Origin: WLXB01 sp040221475
GTDB lineage: Bacteria; Pseudomonadota; Alphaproteobacteria; Rhodospirillales; Rhodospirillaceae
Direction: 5' to 3'
DNA: 64,000 nt
Assembly: GCA_040221475.1 (NCBI GenBank)
Contig: JAVKEJ010000032.1
Coordinates: 62,001 to 126,000, forward strand
This document shows positions 18,303 through 27,450 of this stretch, one piece after another (position 1 is the first letter of the stretch; the number at the start of each line of letters is the position of its first letter). The position numbers and the translations under genes were made by a program. The notes under the pieces were generated by a model. That model made no database searches. It was not told where the DNA came from and saw only the letters and a program-made list of their open reading frames with translations.

Positions 18303-19618
18303 GAAGAATTACCTTCTCACTTTTTCTCGCAGGGGTCTTTTTCATGCACACCGGCATCGTAGGTGCTGGAGATTTAGACCGAGAAGTCAGTAACGCCTCA
18401 AAATATGGCTTCAACGAGGACCGCTTAGATGTCTTACATCAAGGTATGGCGCGGCTCGTTGAAGACCAAAAGCGGATCGGCTTTGTATATGCCGTCGCGC
18501 GTGACGGCAAACTGATTACGAAGCGTGCCGTTGGCTGGCAGGACCGCGAGAACCAAATCCCTATGGCGGATGACACGATCTTTCGTGTCTTCTCTTTAAC
18601 CAAACCCATCACAACCGTTGCCGCGCTTCGGCTCATGGAGCAAGGGCGTATTGACCTCGCCGACCCCGTAGAGAAATATATCCCCGCATTCGTCAGTCCC
18701 GTTGTACTGACAGGGTTTGCCGAGGATGGCACACCACTTACGGAGCCCGCACAAGACTCGATCCGTCTGGTCCACCTCGTCACGCACACGGCCGGGCTCG
18801 GATACGCCTTTGATTATCCCAAAGCTCTCAAAGTCGATCGTGAACAGGTTATGGGTCTGAACGTTCCCATGGCAGAAGGATTAAATTACCTAGCTTCAAT
18901 CCCGCTCTTGTTTCACCCCGGGACAGATTGGGAGTATGGCCTGAACATAGATGTGCTTGGTCATGTGATTGAATTGGTGACTGGAAAACCTTTAGACGCT
19001 GCAGTTAAAGATTTGGTGCTCGATCCGCTGGCAATGACAGACACGGGGTTCTTCGTCCCCCCTGAAAAGCGCTCTCGCTTGGTGGAAGGATACGACCTGG
19101 GCACAGCCGGAGAGCTATTACGCGGCACTGATAGGCTGCCTAAGTCCGGCGATTACTTAAACGCAGACGCCACCATGCATTCAGGCGGTGGTGGCCTAAC
19201 CTCCACCGTCAGCGACATGCTGCGGTTTACACAGATGCTGCTGAACAAGGGAACATTAGAGGGTACCCAACTGCTTTCTCCAGCCACAGTAGACATGATG
19301 ACCAGCCGTCAGGTACCTGCTGAAATCGCCCCGATTCGCGACAAATACCCAACCGGGTCGGATATGTGGCGTATTTTTTCAGGCTACACTTATGGCTGGG
19401 GTCTAAACGTGTTGGATGACCCGACAGCCGCAATGCGCCCAGCCACTGCGGAATCTTTCATGAAGGACGGCCTGGCAGATATCTATTTCCTCGGTGATCG
19501 GGACAATCGACTGGCTATAATTATGTTCACTCAGTACCGTATTAATCTAACAGATCAGGTGCCCGAATCCGTTTGGGACACCTTTCAAACATTGGCCTAT
19601 CAAGCGCTAAGCGAGTGA
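18299..19618 (+). CDS. Exported family VIII-type esterase (beta-lactamase fold)
   Basis: Serine hydrolase of the class C beta-lactamase/family VIII carboxylesterase group, ~439 aa, cleaving an ester, amide or lactone outside the cytoplasm. It has a signal peptide (FSLFLAGVFFMHTGIVGAG). The catalytic Ser99-x-x-Lys102 lies in VFSLTKP, the Tyr is Tyr213 in WEYGLN, and the HSGGGGLTST region is typical. Start ATG 18299 overlaps the DUF1838 stop. A start 12 bp upstream is possible but would lose the coupling. The flavoprotein gene follows after 35 bp. Confidence 0.88.
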   Translation: MRRITFSLFLAGVFFMHTGIVGAGDLDREVSNASKYGFNEDRLDVLHQGMARLVEDQKRIGFVYAVARDGKLITKRAVGWQDRENQIPMADDTIFRVFSLTKPITTVAALRLMEQGRIDLADPVEKYIPAFVSPVVLTGFAEDGTPLTEPAQDSIRLVHLVTHTAGLGYAFDYPKALKVDREQVMGLNVPMAEGLNYLASIPLLFHPGTDWEYGLNIDVLGHVIELVTGKPLDAAVKDLVLDPLAMTDTGFFVPPEKRSRLVEGYDLGTAGELLRGTDRLPKSGDYLNADATMHSGGGGLTSTVSDMLRFTQMLLNKGTLEGTQLLSPATVDMMTSRQVPAEIAPIRDKYPTGSDMWRIFSGYTYGWGLNVLDDPTAAMRPATAESFMKDGLADIYFLGDRDNRLAIIMFTQYRINLTDQVPESVWDTFQTLAYQALSE

Positions 19619-19653
19619 GCGGACCACGCACAAACACAACAGGGAGACACACA

Positions 19654-21087
19654 ATGGCAGACCCGTGGGATATCGTTATCGTGGGCGCAGGTACAACCGG
19701 CATTCCTGCAGCCATCAAAGCCTCTGAGCGCGGTGCAAAAGTCTTAGTGGTGGACGTAGCCGACAAAGTGGGCGGAACACTCCACCTGTCATCCGGCTCC
19801 ATGAGTGCAGCCGGTTCAAAACTGCAGAAATCCAAAGGCATAGATGACTCACCACAAAAACATTTTGATGAATCCATCGACATCAACCATGGCACCGGTG
19901 AATATGACAAGATGCGGCTATGGCAGGACAATTCAGGTGAGACGCTGGATTGGTTGATGTCTCTTGGCCTGGAATTCCCGGAAAGCAATCCGGTCATTGG
20001 CCAGGGCCATGAACCTTACAAAACAGCGCGACTAACAACACCAGTCAACGCTGGTCGGGCCTATATTGCTGTTCTAGAATCAGCCTTTCAAAAGGCAATC
20101 GATACCGGCAACGTCGAGCTACGTCTTAAAACCCGCATGACTGATCTGATTGTTGAAACCGATGGCTCTGTCGGTGGCATCGTCGTTCAAAACGAAAGCG
20201 GCAAAAGTGAGAAAATTCACGCATCAACCACGCTTCTGGCGTGTGGTGGATACGCCAATAACGACGAGCTCTGGAAAGAATTCCATGGGCGACCAAAACG
20301 GGTTTACACCTACGAGCACTCTAAAGGTGACGGCATTCAGCAGGCCCGTAAATTAGGCGCTAAAGTACAGTTGGCTGACAATCTCATTATGACCTTCGGT
20401 GGCACGATCGATATCGACAACCCCGACGATTACTGGATTCACACGGCCACGGTCCCAATGATGCGGGCGCCTTGGGAAATCATGGTGAACAATACGGGTC
20501 GGCGGTTCTTTAACGAGGAATCAACCAGCCAGGACTTCCGCGAACGAACCATCATGAATCAACCGGACTGGAGTTGTTGGGTGATTTATGACGAAGGCAT
20601 TCGGGAACAAGCTCCTCCGCTCTTCATGAAATGGGATGCCGAGAAGATCGAACGCGCCTTTTCCACTCACCCCGACTTCTGCCGCGCTGACACCATTGAA
20701 GGTTTGGCGAAGGAATGCGGCCTGCCCGCAGACAACCTAAAAACAACTGTTGAGCAATTTAATAAAGGTCGCGTCGTAAACTCTGATGCCTGGCGTCGCC
20801 AGCACACACCCGCCCCCATTGAAAAAGCTCCGTTCTATGCCATACGCCACTATGCTCTATCAGTGGTCAGTTTTGGCGGCATAGCCTGCGATAACGAACT
20901 GCGCATTCTGGATGGAAAAGGCAGACCGATCCCAAATCTCTATGCCGGCGGTGAAATGCTGGGCATGGGTATTTGGGGCAATGCATACTTGGGCGGCTCC
21001 AGTGTCGGTGGCTGCCTGACCATGGGTCGCTTACTCGGCGAAAAATTCCTGACCTGGGAAACCGCAGCCGCTGCGGCTGCAGAGTAA
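19654..21087 (+). CDS. FAD-dependent fumarate-reductase/ketosteroid-dehydrogenase-like oxidoreductase
   Basis: Cytoplasmic flavoprotein, ~477 aa, of the FAD-binding 2 family (fumarate reductase, urocanate reductase, 3-ketosteroid delta-1-dehydrogenase). The dinucleotide motif VGAGTTGIPAAIKA opens the protein. The C-terminal FAD region reads LYAGGEMLGMGIWG and GGSSVGGCLTMG. It would introduce or reduce a C=C bond next to a carbonyl; the substrate is unknown. No heme, FMN-binding or Tat domain is present. ATG 19654 follows AGGGAGA. Third gene of the plus-strand operon 17415-21087. It ends in an Ala-rich tail before the hairpin at 21099. Confidence 0.85.
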   Translation: MADPWDIVIVGAGTTGIPAAIKASERGAKVLVVDVADKVGGTLHLSSGSMSAAGSKLQKSKGIDDSPQKHFDESIDINHGTGEYDKMRLWQDNSGETLDWLMSLGLEFPESNPVIGQGHEPYKTARLTTPVNAGRAYIAVLESAFQKAIDTGNVELRLKTRMTDLIVETDGSVGGIVVQNESGKSEKIHASTTLLACGGYANNDELWKEFHGRPKRVYTYEHSKGDGIQQARKLGAKVQLADNLIMTFGGTIDIDNPDDYWIHTATVPMMRAPWEIMVNNTGRRFFNEESTSQDFRERTIMNQPDWSCWVIYDEGIREQAPPLFMKWDAEKIERAFSTHPDFCRADTIEGLAKECGLPADNLKTTVEQFNKGRVVNSDAWRRQHTPAPIEKAPFYAIRHYALSVVSFGGIACDNELRILDGKGRPIPNLYAGGEMLGMGIWGNAYLGGSSVGGCLTMGRLLGEKFLTWETAAAAAAE

Positions 21088-21098
21088 CCGCTGAACAC

Positions 21099-21122
21099 GG
21101 CAGCCCTTTGATTAGGGCTGCC
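21099..21122. terminator. GC-rich hairpin between converging operons
   Basis: Perfect 8-bp inverted repeat GGCAGCCC / GGGCTGCC with an 8-nt loop, covering the stop codon of the gene at 21112. Neither side has a real T-run, so it may act with Rho or only stabilise mRNA ends. Confidence 0.45.
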
Positions 21123-21981
21123 CGTTCGTAGTGAAGCGCTCAAAAAACGAAGGCCCCTCGTCCAACTCAGGGGATTGATCAAACAACGGTGTGTAAGCGC
21201 GCGCGCGCTCCAGGTAATCAGCATCGCAGTCTTCGACGCGATCCAGCTTCACGGCGTCGTAATGCCAAATGGCATGACCGGGCAGAATTCCAAGCTCTTG
21301 ATAAGGTGCCCGCGTGCCGGAGAAAATGTTCCATCCCGCTGAACGATAGTGTGCATCTGTTACATCCGGGTCCAGAACTTCTTTGGCACTGGCAAAAAAC
21401 GACACAGATTCTAAAGAAGGTTGGGGAATCATCGGCGGGAAGTTAGACGACCGTTGCATGCGGATATCATCTCCATCCATTGTCCAGTTCAACTGCAACT
21501 CTTCATCGGGATAAAGGTCGGGAAAGGCCGTCTTCATGCTACCGTAATAGTGGCCCGTTGGTGTGAACAGCTCGCCTTCTTTGTGACGAATATAACTCGG
21601 CATGAGTTGAACCTCTTTACCGTTGAACGGACTCACAAACGTATCAATAAACTGATCTGTCTCAAGATCGGTAAAGAACGACAGCACGGAGGGAAAGCGC
21701 ACCCAACTGTGGTCGCCGATCTGCCGCCACCATGCGGACTCGCTGTTGCGGAACCCATAAAGCGGCACGATCGCGTCAGGCAAAACAGCCATAACTATAC
21801 CACGTGTTTTTTTGACGACCCGTCCGCCATCCGTACGTCCGAGTATTTTGACATACGCCTCATTTTGCTTGGCGGGATCGGTCGGCAAAGCCGATGCGGC
21901 AAAAGACGGCAGTGGCGTTGCAGCGAAGGCACAGCCTGAGACAATGACTCCGCGACGTGAGACTGTTAGATCAGTTTTCAT
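21112..21981 (-). CDS. Tat-exported DUF1838 family protein (copy 2)
   Basis: About 289 aa with a twin-arginine signal (SRRGVIVSGCAFAATPLPSFA). DUF1838 hallmarks: FFTDLETDQFIDTFVSPFNGK and, near the end, LGILPGHAIWHYDAVKL. ATG 21981 is chosen because it places the Tat motif near the N-terminus; the frame open to 22077 is antisense-like extension inside the previous gene. It overlaps the upstream esterase by 11 bp. It is the last gene of the six-gene minus-strand operon that starts at 27339. This is the second DUF1838 gene joined to a serine hydrolase, in the reverse gene order to copy 1. Confidence 0.87.
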   Translation of the reverse strand: MKTDLTVSRRGVIVSGCAFAATPLPSFAASALPTDPAKQNEAYVKILGRTDGGRVVKKTRGIVMAVLPDAIVPLYGFRNSESAWWRQIGDHSWVRFPSVLSFFTDLETDQFIDTFVSPFNGKEVQLMPSYIRHKEGELFTPTGHYYGSMKTAFPDLYPDEELQLNWTMDGDDIRMQRSSNFPPMIPQPSLESVSFFASAKEVLDPDVTDAHYRSAGWNIFSGTRAPYQELGILPGHAIWHYDAVKLDRVEDCDADYLERARAYTPLFDQSPELDEGPSFFERFTTNGQP

Positions 21982-23176
21982 TTGAAACGCCCTCTGCATT
22001 AAAGCCCAAATCCCGCAATATGATATTGGGAACAACACCGTCATCCCAGTCACGTGCCGGCATGCCAGTACGCACAATCACAAGGTCGGCTGACGGAATG
22101 ATGTAGACACGTTGACCGCCACCGCCATCAAAAAACACCACATCATCCACATGAAAAGGCTCAGCCTGCTTCATGCCAAAGGGTGTATTGGAGTTGTACA
22201 TTCGCTCTGCCACATATGGGCTGCCGATCCACAAGTGGAGTCCGTACTTTGGATTATTGGCAGATGGTGTGCGCATTTGCTTAACCCAATCTGAAGGAAT
22301 GATTTGTTGTCCGTCAAAGCGGCCCTCATCCTTCAGAGCTAATCCGATCCGCAACCAGTCACGTGGTCGCGCCTGAAAAAAAGAATAGGCCTTTGGCATA
22401 CCACCGGAACGGTCCAGCCAAAGCGTTGCATCTTTCGATCCTAAAGGTTGCCAGAGTTTTTCCGACACATAGTCAGCATAGGGTTTACCGACAGATCGCT
22501 CAAGGATCAGCATGAGCAATTGCGAGTTTACGCTGTTGTAAGTAAACTCTGAACCAGGCGCGACAGTCACACCAAAACGCAAGACCGCCTCTTCCATACT
22601 GGGGCCGATGAATAGACGCAGCGCTTTTCCATAAGGATTTTGCATCAACTTGAAACTAAATCTGTAGTGTTCCAACCCACTTGCCATTTGCATCACGTGG
22701 CGGACCGTCAGGGTTTGACGATCTGTACCGTCCCATTCCGGCACGTACTTCGTGACCGGATCGTCTAACGACGCAATAAATCCGTCTTCAACAGCAAACC
22801 CGACCATTATGCCCGTGACTGATTTGGCCATGGAGTACGTCTCTGTCACATCATCAGGACCAAAGTCTCTCCAGTAGGTTTCGAACTGAATTTGTCCTTT
22901 GTGATGAACAAGGAGCGAAAAAGAATCGTGTTGCTCTGCATAAGTGACCAACTCTGCAATAGCTGAGTCGGACAAGGTGCGATCGTAAGGCTGCGCAAAT
23001 GGAAGTTCTTGCTCAAACTTGCCTTTAACTTTCGCTGTGGGCGCAATCCACTGTGGGTAACTGAGCGCTGTTTGAGAGCCGATGGAAAGAAACCGTGTCC
23101 AAAACGTCCAATCCAGGGCGACGCTAACGGCACCGACTCCAAGCAAAGCGATCAGGGCAATCAGAACGGTTCTCAT
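21971..23176 (-). CDS. Membrane-anchored serine hydrolase (beta-lactamase fold)
   Basis: 401 aa with an N-terminal hydrophobic anchor (VLIALIALLGVGAVSVAL) and an extracytoplasmic class C beta-lactamase-like domain. Catalytic Ser115-x-x-Lys118 lies in YSMAKSVTG, and the Tyr lies in the FTYNSVNSQ region. C-terminal GGGGQRVYIIPSADLVIVRTG is typical of 6-aminohexanoate-dimer-hydrolase-like enzymes, so ester or amide hydrolysis is plausible. ATG overlaps the upstream paralog's stop by 4 bp (23173-23176). Confidence 0.87.
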   Translation of the reverse strand: MRTVLIALIALLGVGAVSVALDWTFWTRFLSIGSQTALSYPQWIAPTAKVKGKFEQELPFAQPYDRTLSDSAIAELVTYAEQHDSFSLLVHHKGQIQFETYWRDFGPDDVTETYSMAKSVTGIMVGFAVEDGFIASLDDPVTKYVPEWDGTDRQTLTVRHVMQMASGLEHYRFSFKLMQNPYGKALRLFIGPSMEEAVLRFGVTVAPGSEFTYNSVNSQLLMLILERSVGKPYADYVSEKLWQPLGSKDATLWLDRSGGMPKAYSFFQARPRDWLRIGLALKDEGRFDGQQIIPSDWVKQMRTPSANNPKYGLHLWIGSPYVAERMYNSNTPFGMKQAEPFHVDDVVFFDGGGGQRVYIIPSADLVIVRTGMPARDWDDGVVPNIILRDLGFNAEGVSNEN

Positions 23177-24408
23177 TGCGGCAGCTCCGTCTCATCCCGC
23201 AATTCTTGCAGGCTATGCAAAATCGTGTTGGGAAGAAACGCATTGTCCCATTCAGGCTGCCCCGCAGGCGGACGAAAGCCCGTGCGAACAATCACTAATT
23301 CTTCGGACGGAACGATGTAAACCATGCGTCCTTCTGCCCCATCAAACATGAAAATGTCATCCGCCAAGAAGGGCTCTGAGTTGTAAACACCAGGTTTCGG
23401 TACTTGGTTAATTGGAGAGTCAGGGCGGTGGTATAGGCGGCGCTCTACATATGGCATCCCAAGCCAAACCATTAAACCGAAGTGCTGGTTGTTCGGCGAC
23501 GGTTCAAGCATCTCTGACAACCAGCCCTCTGGTAGCAATTTCTGCCCGTTCCACATGCCATTGTTCAGAACCAACACACCAAATCGGAGCCACGTTTCCG
23601 GCGGCAGCATTAAGCAACAGCCGCCGTGGGGCATGCCGCCCTCACGATTGACCCAAATAAAACCGCCCGCAGCGTCCAATGGCTTAACAAGCGCCTCGGA
23701 GAAATACTCAGCATAACGCTTGCCCGTTGCCCCCTGAATAATGTGGGGCATCACATCAGCGGTCGTATCGCTGTAGTCGTAGTCTGTGCCCGGCTCAAAT
23801 GACATGGGGATTTCTTCGAGCAATACCTCGTCCCAGTAGGGATCAAGATACCGCCTCGAACTGAGGCCAAATGGAGCGGAGTCCCGAATCCCAAACCAGC
23901 GCAACCCACTGGACATCTGCAAGACATTACGGACGGTGATTTTACCCTGCTCTTTATCACGCCAGGCCGGAATATATTTCCCAACCGGATCATCAAGTGA
24001 GTCAATATAGCCATCCGCAATGGCTCGGGCGATCAGCAATCCGCCTGCCATTTTGTGCATGCTACGAGAATTCACGACATCAGACTCATCAAGACCAAGC
24101 CAATACTCGGCATGCTGCAAAGCACCGCGATGCCAGATCAGAAGACTCTCTGATTGATTGGATTCTGCGTAGTTACTCGCAGACGTGATCGCTGCCTGCG
24201 GGATGGTACGTTGGTCTTCCGGCACCACTTCAAAGAACCCTGTGTGTGCACCAACAATCCTGTCGGTCGGCTGATACCACGTATAGCCGTTCACTTGGTT
24301 CGGTGCGCTGCTGGTAAAATGCCGATAAATCAAGATACCATTTGACCCGACAATAGCTACGCCAGCCAAAATGATAACGCCCCCTAGCGCAAGCAGTCCT
24401 TTTTTCAT
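23173..24408 (-). CDS. Membrane-anchored serine hydrolase, paralog of the gene at 21971
   Basis: 411 aa, with an anchor helix (LLALGGVIILAGVAIVGSNG) and the same fold. The nucleophile motif reads Ser116-Met-His-Lys119 in SRSMHKMAGG, the Tyr lies in YDYSDTTAD, and the end reads GRMVYIVPSEELVIVRTG. The clear likeness to the downstream gene points to tandem duplication followed by divergence, perhaps giving two substrate ranges. Start ATG 24408 lies 22 bp after the MFS gene. Confidence 0.87.
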   Translation of the reverse strand: MKKGLLALGGVIILAGVAIVGSNGILIYRHFTSSAPNQVNGYTWYQPTDRIVGAHTGFFEVVPEDQRTIPQAAITSASNYAESNQSESLLIWHRGALQHAEYWLGLDESDVVNSRSMHKMAGGLLIARAIADGYIDSLDDPVGKYIPAWRDKEQGKITVRNVLQMSSGLRWFGIRDSAPFGLSSRRYLDPYWDEVLLEEIPMSFEPGTDYDYSDTTADVMPHIIQGATGKRYAEYFSEALVKPLDAAGGFIWVNREGGMPHGGCCLMLPPETWLRFGVLVLNNGMWNGQKLLPEGWLSEMLEPSPNNQHFGLMVWLGMPYVERRLYHRPDSPINQVPKPGVYNSEPFLADDIFMFDGAEGRMVYIVPSEELVIVRTGFRPPAGQPEWDNAFLPNTILHSLQELRDETELPQ

Positions 24409-24430
24409 CTTTAGGATCTCTTTCTGTTAA

Positions 24431-25669
24431 CTAGTCAGTTCGTAGTGGAGGTGAACGCCGACGTGCCAGCTCTGTTGAAACCAAAGCAACACCCACACAC
24501 ACGACGCCGCCCCAACACATAGTTTGCAAGGTCACACTTCGGTCTATCAACCAGCCAGTTAACACCATGACAGCGGAGGCAACTGAGACATTCAGAAAAA
24601 TGTTAAAGGATCTGATCGCGCCCATGTGCTGCGTTCCGTAAAGCTCCGCCCAAACCGTCACAAACACCACCAGACTTAGCCCGAACGTTAACCCTGTCAA
24701 CGCCATGAGCAAAGGAATGATAAGCGGAGAGTCTAGAAACGCCAGCAGCATGAGCGCTGGAATCAATGGCCAAAGAAAGAAGCCAATGAGACGTTGAGAA
24801 CCAATGCGATCAATCAATGCGCCACCAGCGAAACCTGCAAGCAGCGAAACGCCCGAGTATACAGCATAGCCACTGGCAAATGCCGTTAAACTCCAGCTCT
24901 TCATCTCAACTAAGTACAATTGATGAAACTGGATAGAGAACACAACCGAGGGCACGGCCAGCATGGCCGGTTGCAGTAACCAAAACCGGCTATCTTTAAA
25001 AACTTCTGCAAGAGTCCATTGATGAATTTTCGAGCCTGCAGAACCATCCGCCAGACTGGCCAACTTTTCTTCATAGACCAGGTGGCGCTTACCGTGTCCC
25101 CACAACTGCACCATCGTGATAGGTAAAATCACCAACAGCACAACCCAGCCAGTCAAAGACCAAGCGTCCCTCCAGCCAAACGTCAACAGCAACCAAGCAC
25201 CGACGAGTGGGAAAATCGCGTAGCCAAGTGCATACCCTGTATTGGCAACCGCGGCTGCTTTTCCTCGATCATCATCGAAGTAACGCGCCATACTGACTTG
25301 TGCGCAGACACCCCATAAGCCTTGGGCAGAGAACCTTACAGCCAGCACAGCGAAGAAAAAGGCTGTGACTGTTGTCGCCGCCGCAAACAGCCAACACCCA
25401 ATCGCCACCAATACCGTTGTCGCAGCCGTAAACCATCTGAGATCAACACGATCAAGCAATCGTCCTGTACCAAGTAAACCAACGGAGCCAAGAATAGTTG
25501 CCGTGCCGTAAAGGGCGGCGAGTTCGCCATGCGTTAAAGAGAGAGCGGTACGAATTTCTGTGTTGTAGAGGGACACGTAAAACGTTTGCCCTAAGGCCAC
25601 AAATACATTCAGACCGAACCCAAAACTCAAGAAAAGCGGGTTTGCAGCAAGAAAACGAAAATACCCCAT
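24431..25669 (-). CDS. Major facilitator superfamily transporter
   Basis: 412 aa with about 12 hydrophobic helices. The MFS loop 2-3 signature reads GTGRLLDRVDLR, and the cytoplasmic stretch ARYFDDDRGKAAAVANTG resembles monocarboxylate/oxalate-formate antiporter relatives. Likely imports a pathway substrate or hydrolysis product. It sits inside the operon between cytoplasmic hydrolases and exported hydrolases, 6 bp after the former. Start ATG 25669. Confidence 0.87.
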   Translation of the reverse strand: MGYFRFLAANPLFLSFGFGLNVFVALGQTFYVSLYNTEIRTALSLTHGELAALYGTATILGSVGLLGTGRLLDRVDLRWFTAATTVLVAIGCWLFAAATTVTAFFFAVLAVRFSAQGLWGVCAQVSMARYFDDDRGKAAAVANTGYALGYAIFPLVGAWLLLTFGWRDAWSLTGWVVLLVILPITMVQLWGHGKRHLVYEEKLASLADGSAGSKIHQWTLAEVFKDSRFWLLQPAMLAVPSVVFSIQFHQLYLVEMKSWSLTAFASGYAVYSGVSLLAGFAGGALIDRIGSQRLIGFFLWPLIPALMLLAFLDSPLIIPLLMALTGLTFGLSLVVFVTVWAELYGTQHMGAIRSFNIFLNVSVASAVMVLTGWLIDRSVTLQTMCWGGVVCVGVALVSTELARRRSPPLRTD

Positions 25670-25675
25670 GGCCCC

Positions 25676-26503
25676 TTACAGTGCAGCGTCAAGAAAGCGC
25701 CGCACATCTGCTGCAATTTCATTTGGATGACTATCCCAACCTACCGGACCATGAATGTCCATGCGTTCGTAAATGGTAGCCCGCTGCACGAGCGATGCAG
25801 CTGTGCGCGTGTTCTCACTTAACGTGTCGCGCATGATATAGAGAAGTGTTGGTTGCACTACGCTCTGAAGTGCGGCCTTTGTATCATGCGTAAAGACGGC
25901 CTCCGGGCCATACCAAGACAACATGCCAGGCCGCATCCGCTCAACGAACAAAGTCAGCCGTCGCTCCTGTGACATAGCCTCATAGCCGTCAACAACCTGC
26001 TGCGCGTAGTACCGGCCAACATAATCAGGGTCTGTAAACAAAGGTCGCGGACCGCCAAAGACAGACCGGTTTTTCTCTATTTCTTTCTCACTCATAAGCG
26101 CGAGGCTGCTCAGCACTTGGCGTCTTACCAAATCTGGCCGCGTGGCAGCCAGTTCGACACAAATCTGAGCCCCCGTATGGAACCCCAAAACATCAACCAA
26201 GCTGCTCGCTCCGAAACCGAGTTCTTCCAAGCCTTTTGCCAGCGCTATCGCATACCCTTCAATGCCGGGAGCAAAGGGCGGCGCATCTGACCCACCAAAC
26301 CCCGGCGTGTCTGGGCAGATAACGCGGCGGTCGGCCGCCATAGCCGCCTGAAACGCCTGATATTGTAGTCCAGACACAGGGCTTTGATGAAAACAGATGA
26401 GCGGCGTCTTTAACTGTGAGGATGGTAAAGGCGGTATGGCATCATACACGTGTATCTGACCATAAGGTCCATCTACATACCGGCGCTCAACCTGCACACT
26501 CAT
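25676..26503 (-). CDS. Alpha/beta-fold hydrolase-like protein with His at nucleophile position (copy A)
   Basis: 275 aa with no signal peptide, so cytoplasmic. The fold is recognisable: FHQSPVSGLQY oxyanion region, CPDTPGFGGSD, and a strand-turn-helix elbow. The elbow reads Gly107-Phe-His109-Thr-Gly111, so His replaces the usual Ser/Asp/Cys nucleophile. C-terminal DSHPNEIA holds a candidate catalytic His. It may be a non-hydrolytic member (lyase, cofactor-free oxygenase) or use another nucleophile. Start and upstream stop share one base (TAATG). Confidence 0.8.
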   Translation of the reverse strand: MSVQVERRYVDGPYGQIHVYDAIPPLPSSQLKTPLICFHQSPVSGLQYQAFQAAMAADRRVICPDTPGFGGSDAPPFAPGIEGYAIALAKGLEELGFGASSLVDVLGFHTGAQICVELAATRPDLVRRQVLSSLALMSEKEIEKNRSVFGGPRPLFTDPDYVGRYYAQQVVDGYEAMSQERRLTLFVERMRPGMLSWYGPEAVFTHDTKAALQSVVQPTLLYIMRDTLSENTRTAASLVQRATIYERMDIHGPVGWDSHPNEIAADVRRFLDAAL

Positions 26504-27339
26504 TACTTATCGAGGAAGTTGCGCAAGACCTCACCAATCTCCGCAGCATGCATATCCCACGCCAGGGCATGAGGAATGTGAGTCATCTCAACGACCGTTG
26601 CATCTGGAAGCAGAGCCCCCGCCTGTCGCGTATTTTCTGCGAGCATATCGTCGAGCACCAACAATAGGGCTGGCTGTATGACTTTTTGCAATTGACCGTA
26701 TGCATCGTAACTCATAACAGCTTCTGGCGCATACCAAGCCTTCATCCCCGAACGCAAGCGCTCGGCAAACAATTCAAGGCGACGCTCAGGGTCGAGTTCA
26801 ACATGTCCCTCCAGGACCGTCTGCTTGTAAGAAAGCGCTACAAAATCCGGGTCTGTAAAATACGCTGGAGGTCCGCCAAAACGCTGCATCATCATGGTTT
26901 TTTGTTCATCAGAAAACAAGGCAACCGAGGGAAAAATAATTTTCCGCACCAAGTCTGGCCGAGTCACGGCAAGCTCTGTTCCGATAACACTGCCCGTGTG
27001 GCCACCGAATACATCAACCGGACCAGCACCACCTTTTCCGTACCCTAGACTATCAAGAACAACCGCCATGGCCTTTGCATAATCACCGACAGTGACAACC
27101 CCGGGCGGCGTATCTGAGCCGCCAAAGCCAGGAGTATCCGGGCAATACACAACGCGGTCTGCGGCCATTTCATCCTGAAAAGGCCGGTACTGAATACCCG
27201 ACATAGGACTTTGATGAAAACAAATCAGGGGCGTGTTGAGAGCCTTGTCGGCCAATGGATTTGCTTGCCTGAGATGAACTTGTCCGTACGGGCCATCGAC
27301 ATACAGCCGTTTCGCTTCAATTGTCATATTACCAGCCAT
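26503..27339 (-). CDS. Alpha/beta-fold hydrolase-like protein with His at nucleophile position (copy B)
   Basis: 278 aa, paralog of the downstream gene. It shares FHQSPMSGIQY, CPDTPGFGGSD and the elbow Gly112-Gly-His114-Thr-Gly116. The same His substitution in both copies means it is conserved, not damage. ATG 27339 (or 27327) starts the first gene of the operon that runs to 21112; the promoter must lie in 27340-27450, shared divergently with the TPR gene. Confidence 0.8.
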   Translation of the reverse strand: MAGNMTIEAKRLYVDGPYGQVHLRQANPLADKALNTPLICFHQSPMSGIQYRPFQDEMAADRVVYCPDTPGFGGSDTPPGVVTVGDYAKAMAVVLDSLGYGKGGAGPVDVFGGHTGSVIGTELAVTRPDLVRKIIFPSVALFSDEQKTMMMQRFGGPPAYFTDPDFVALSYKQTVLEGHVELDPERRLELFAERLRSGMKAWYAPEAVMSYDAYGQLQKVIQPALLLVLDDMLAENTRQAGALLPDATVVEMTHIPHALAWDMHAAEIGEVLRNFLDK

Positions 27340-27450
27340 GTACTGTAATGCATTCCCTTATCTTATCACCGAAAACAAGCAGTGCTACATTGGTGAGATA
27401 AGTCCCCACGCGAATCGCTACACTCAAGACTCGGATCAGCAAACCCTGAC

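Noticed and set aside
21421..21939. 172-codon plus-strand frame inside DUF1838 copy 2
   Set aside because: Antisense to a gene with Tat signal and DUF1838 motifs; no ribosome site or motif.
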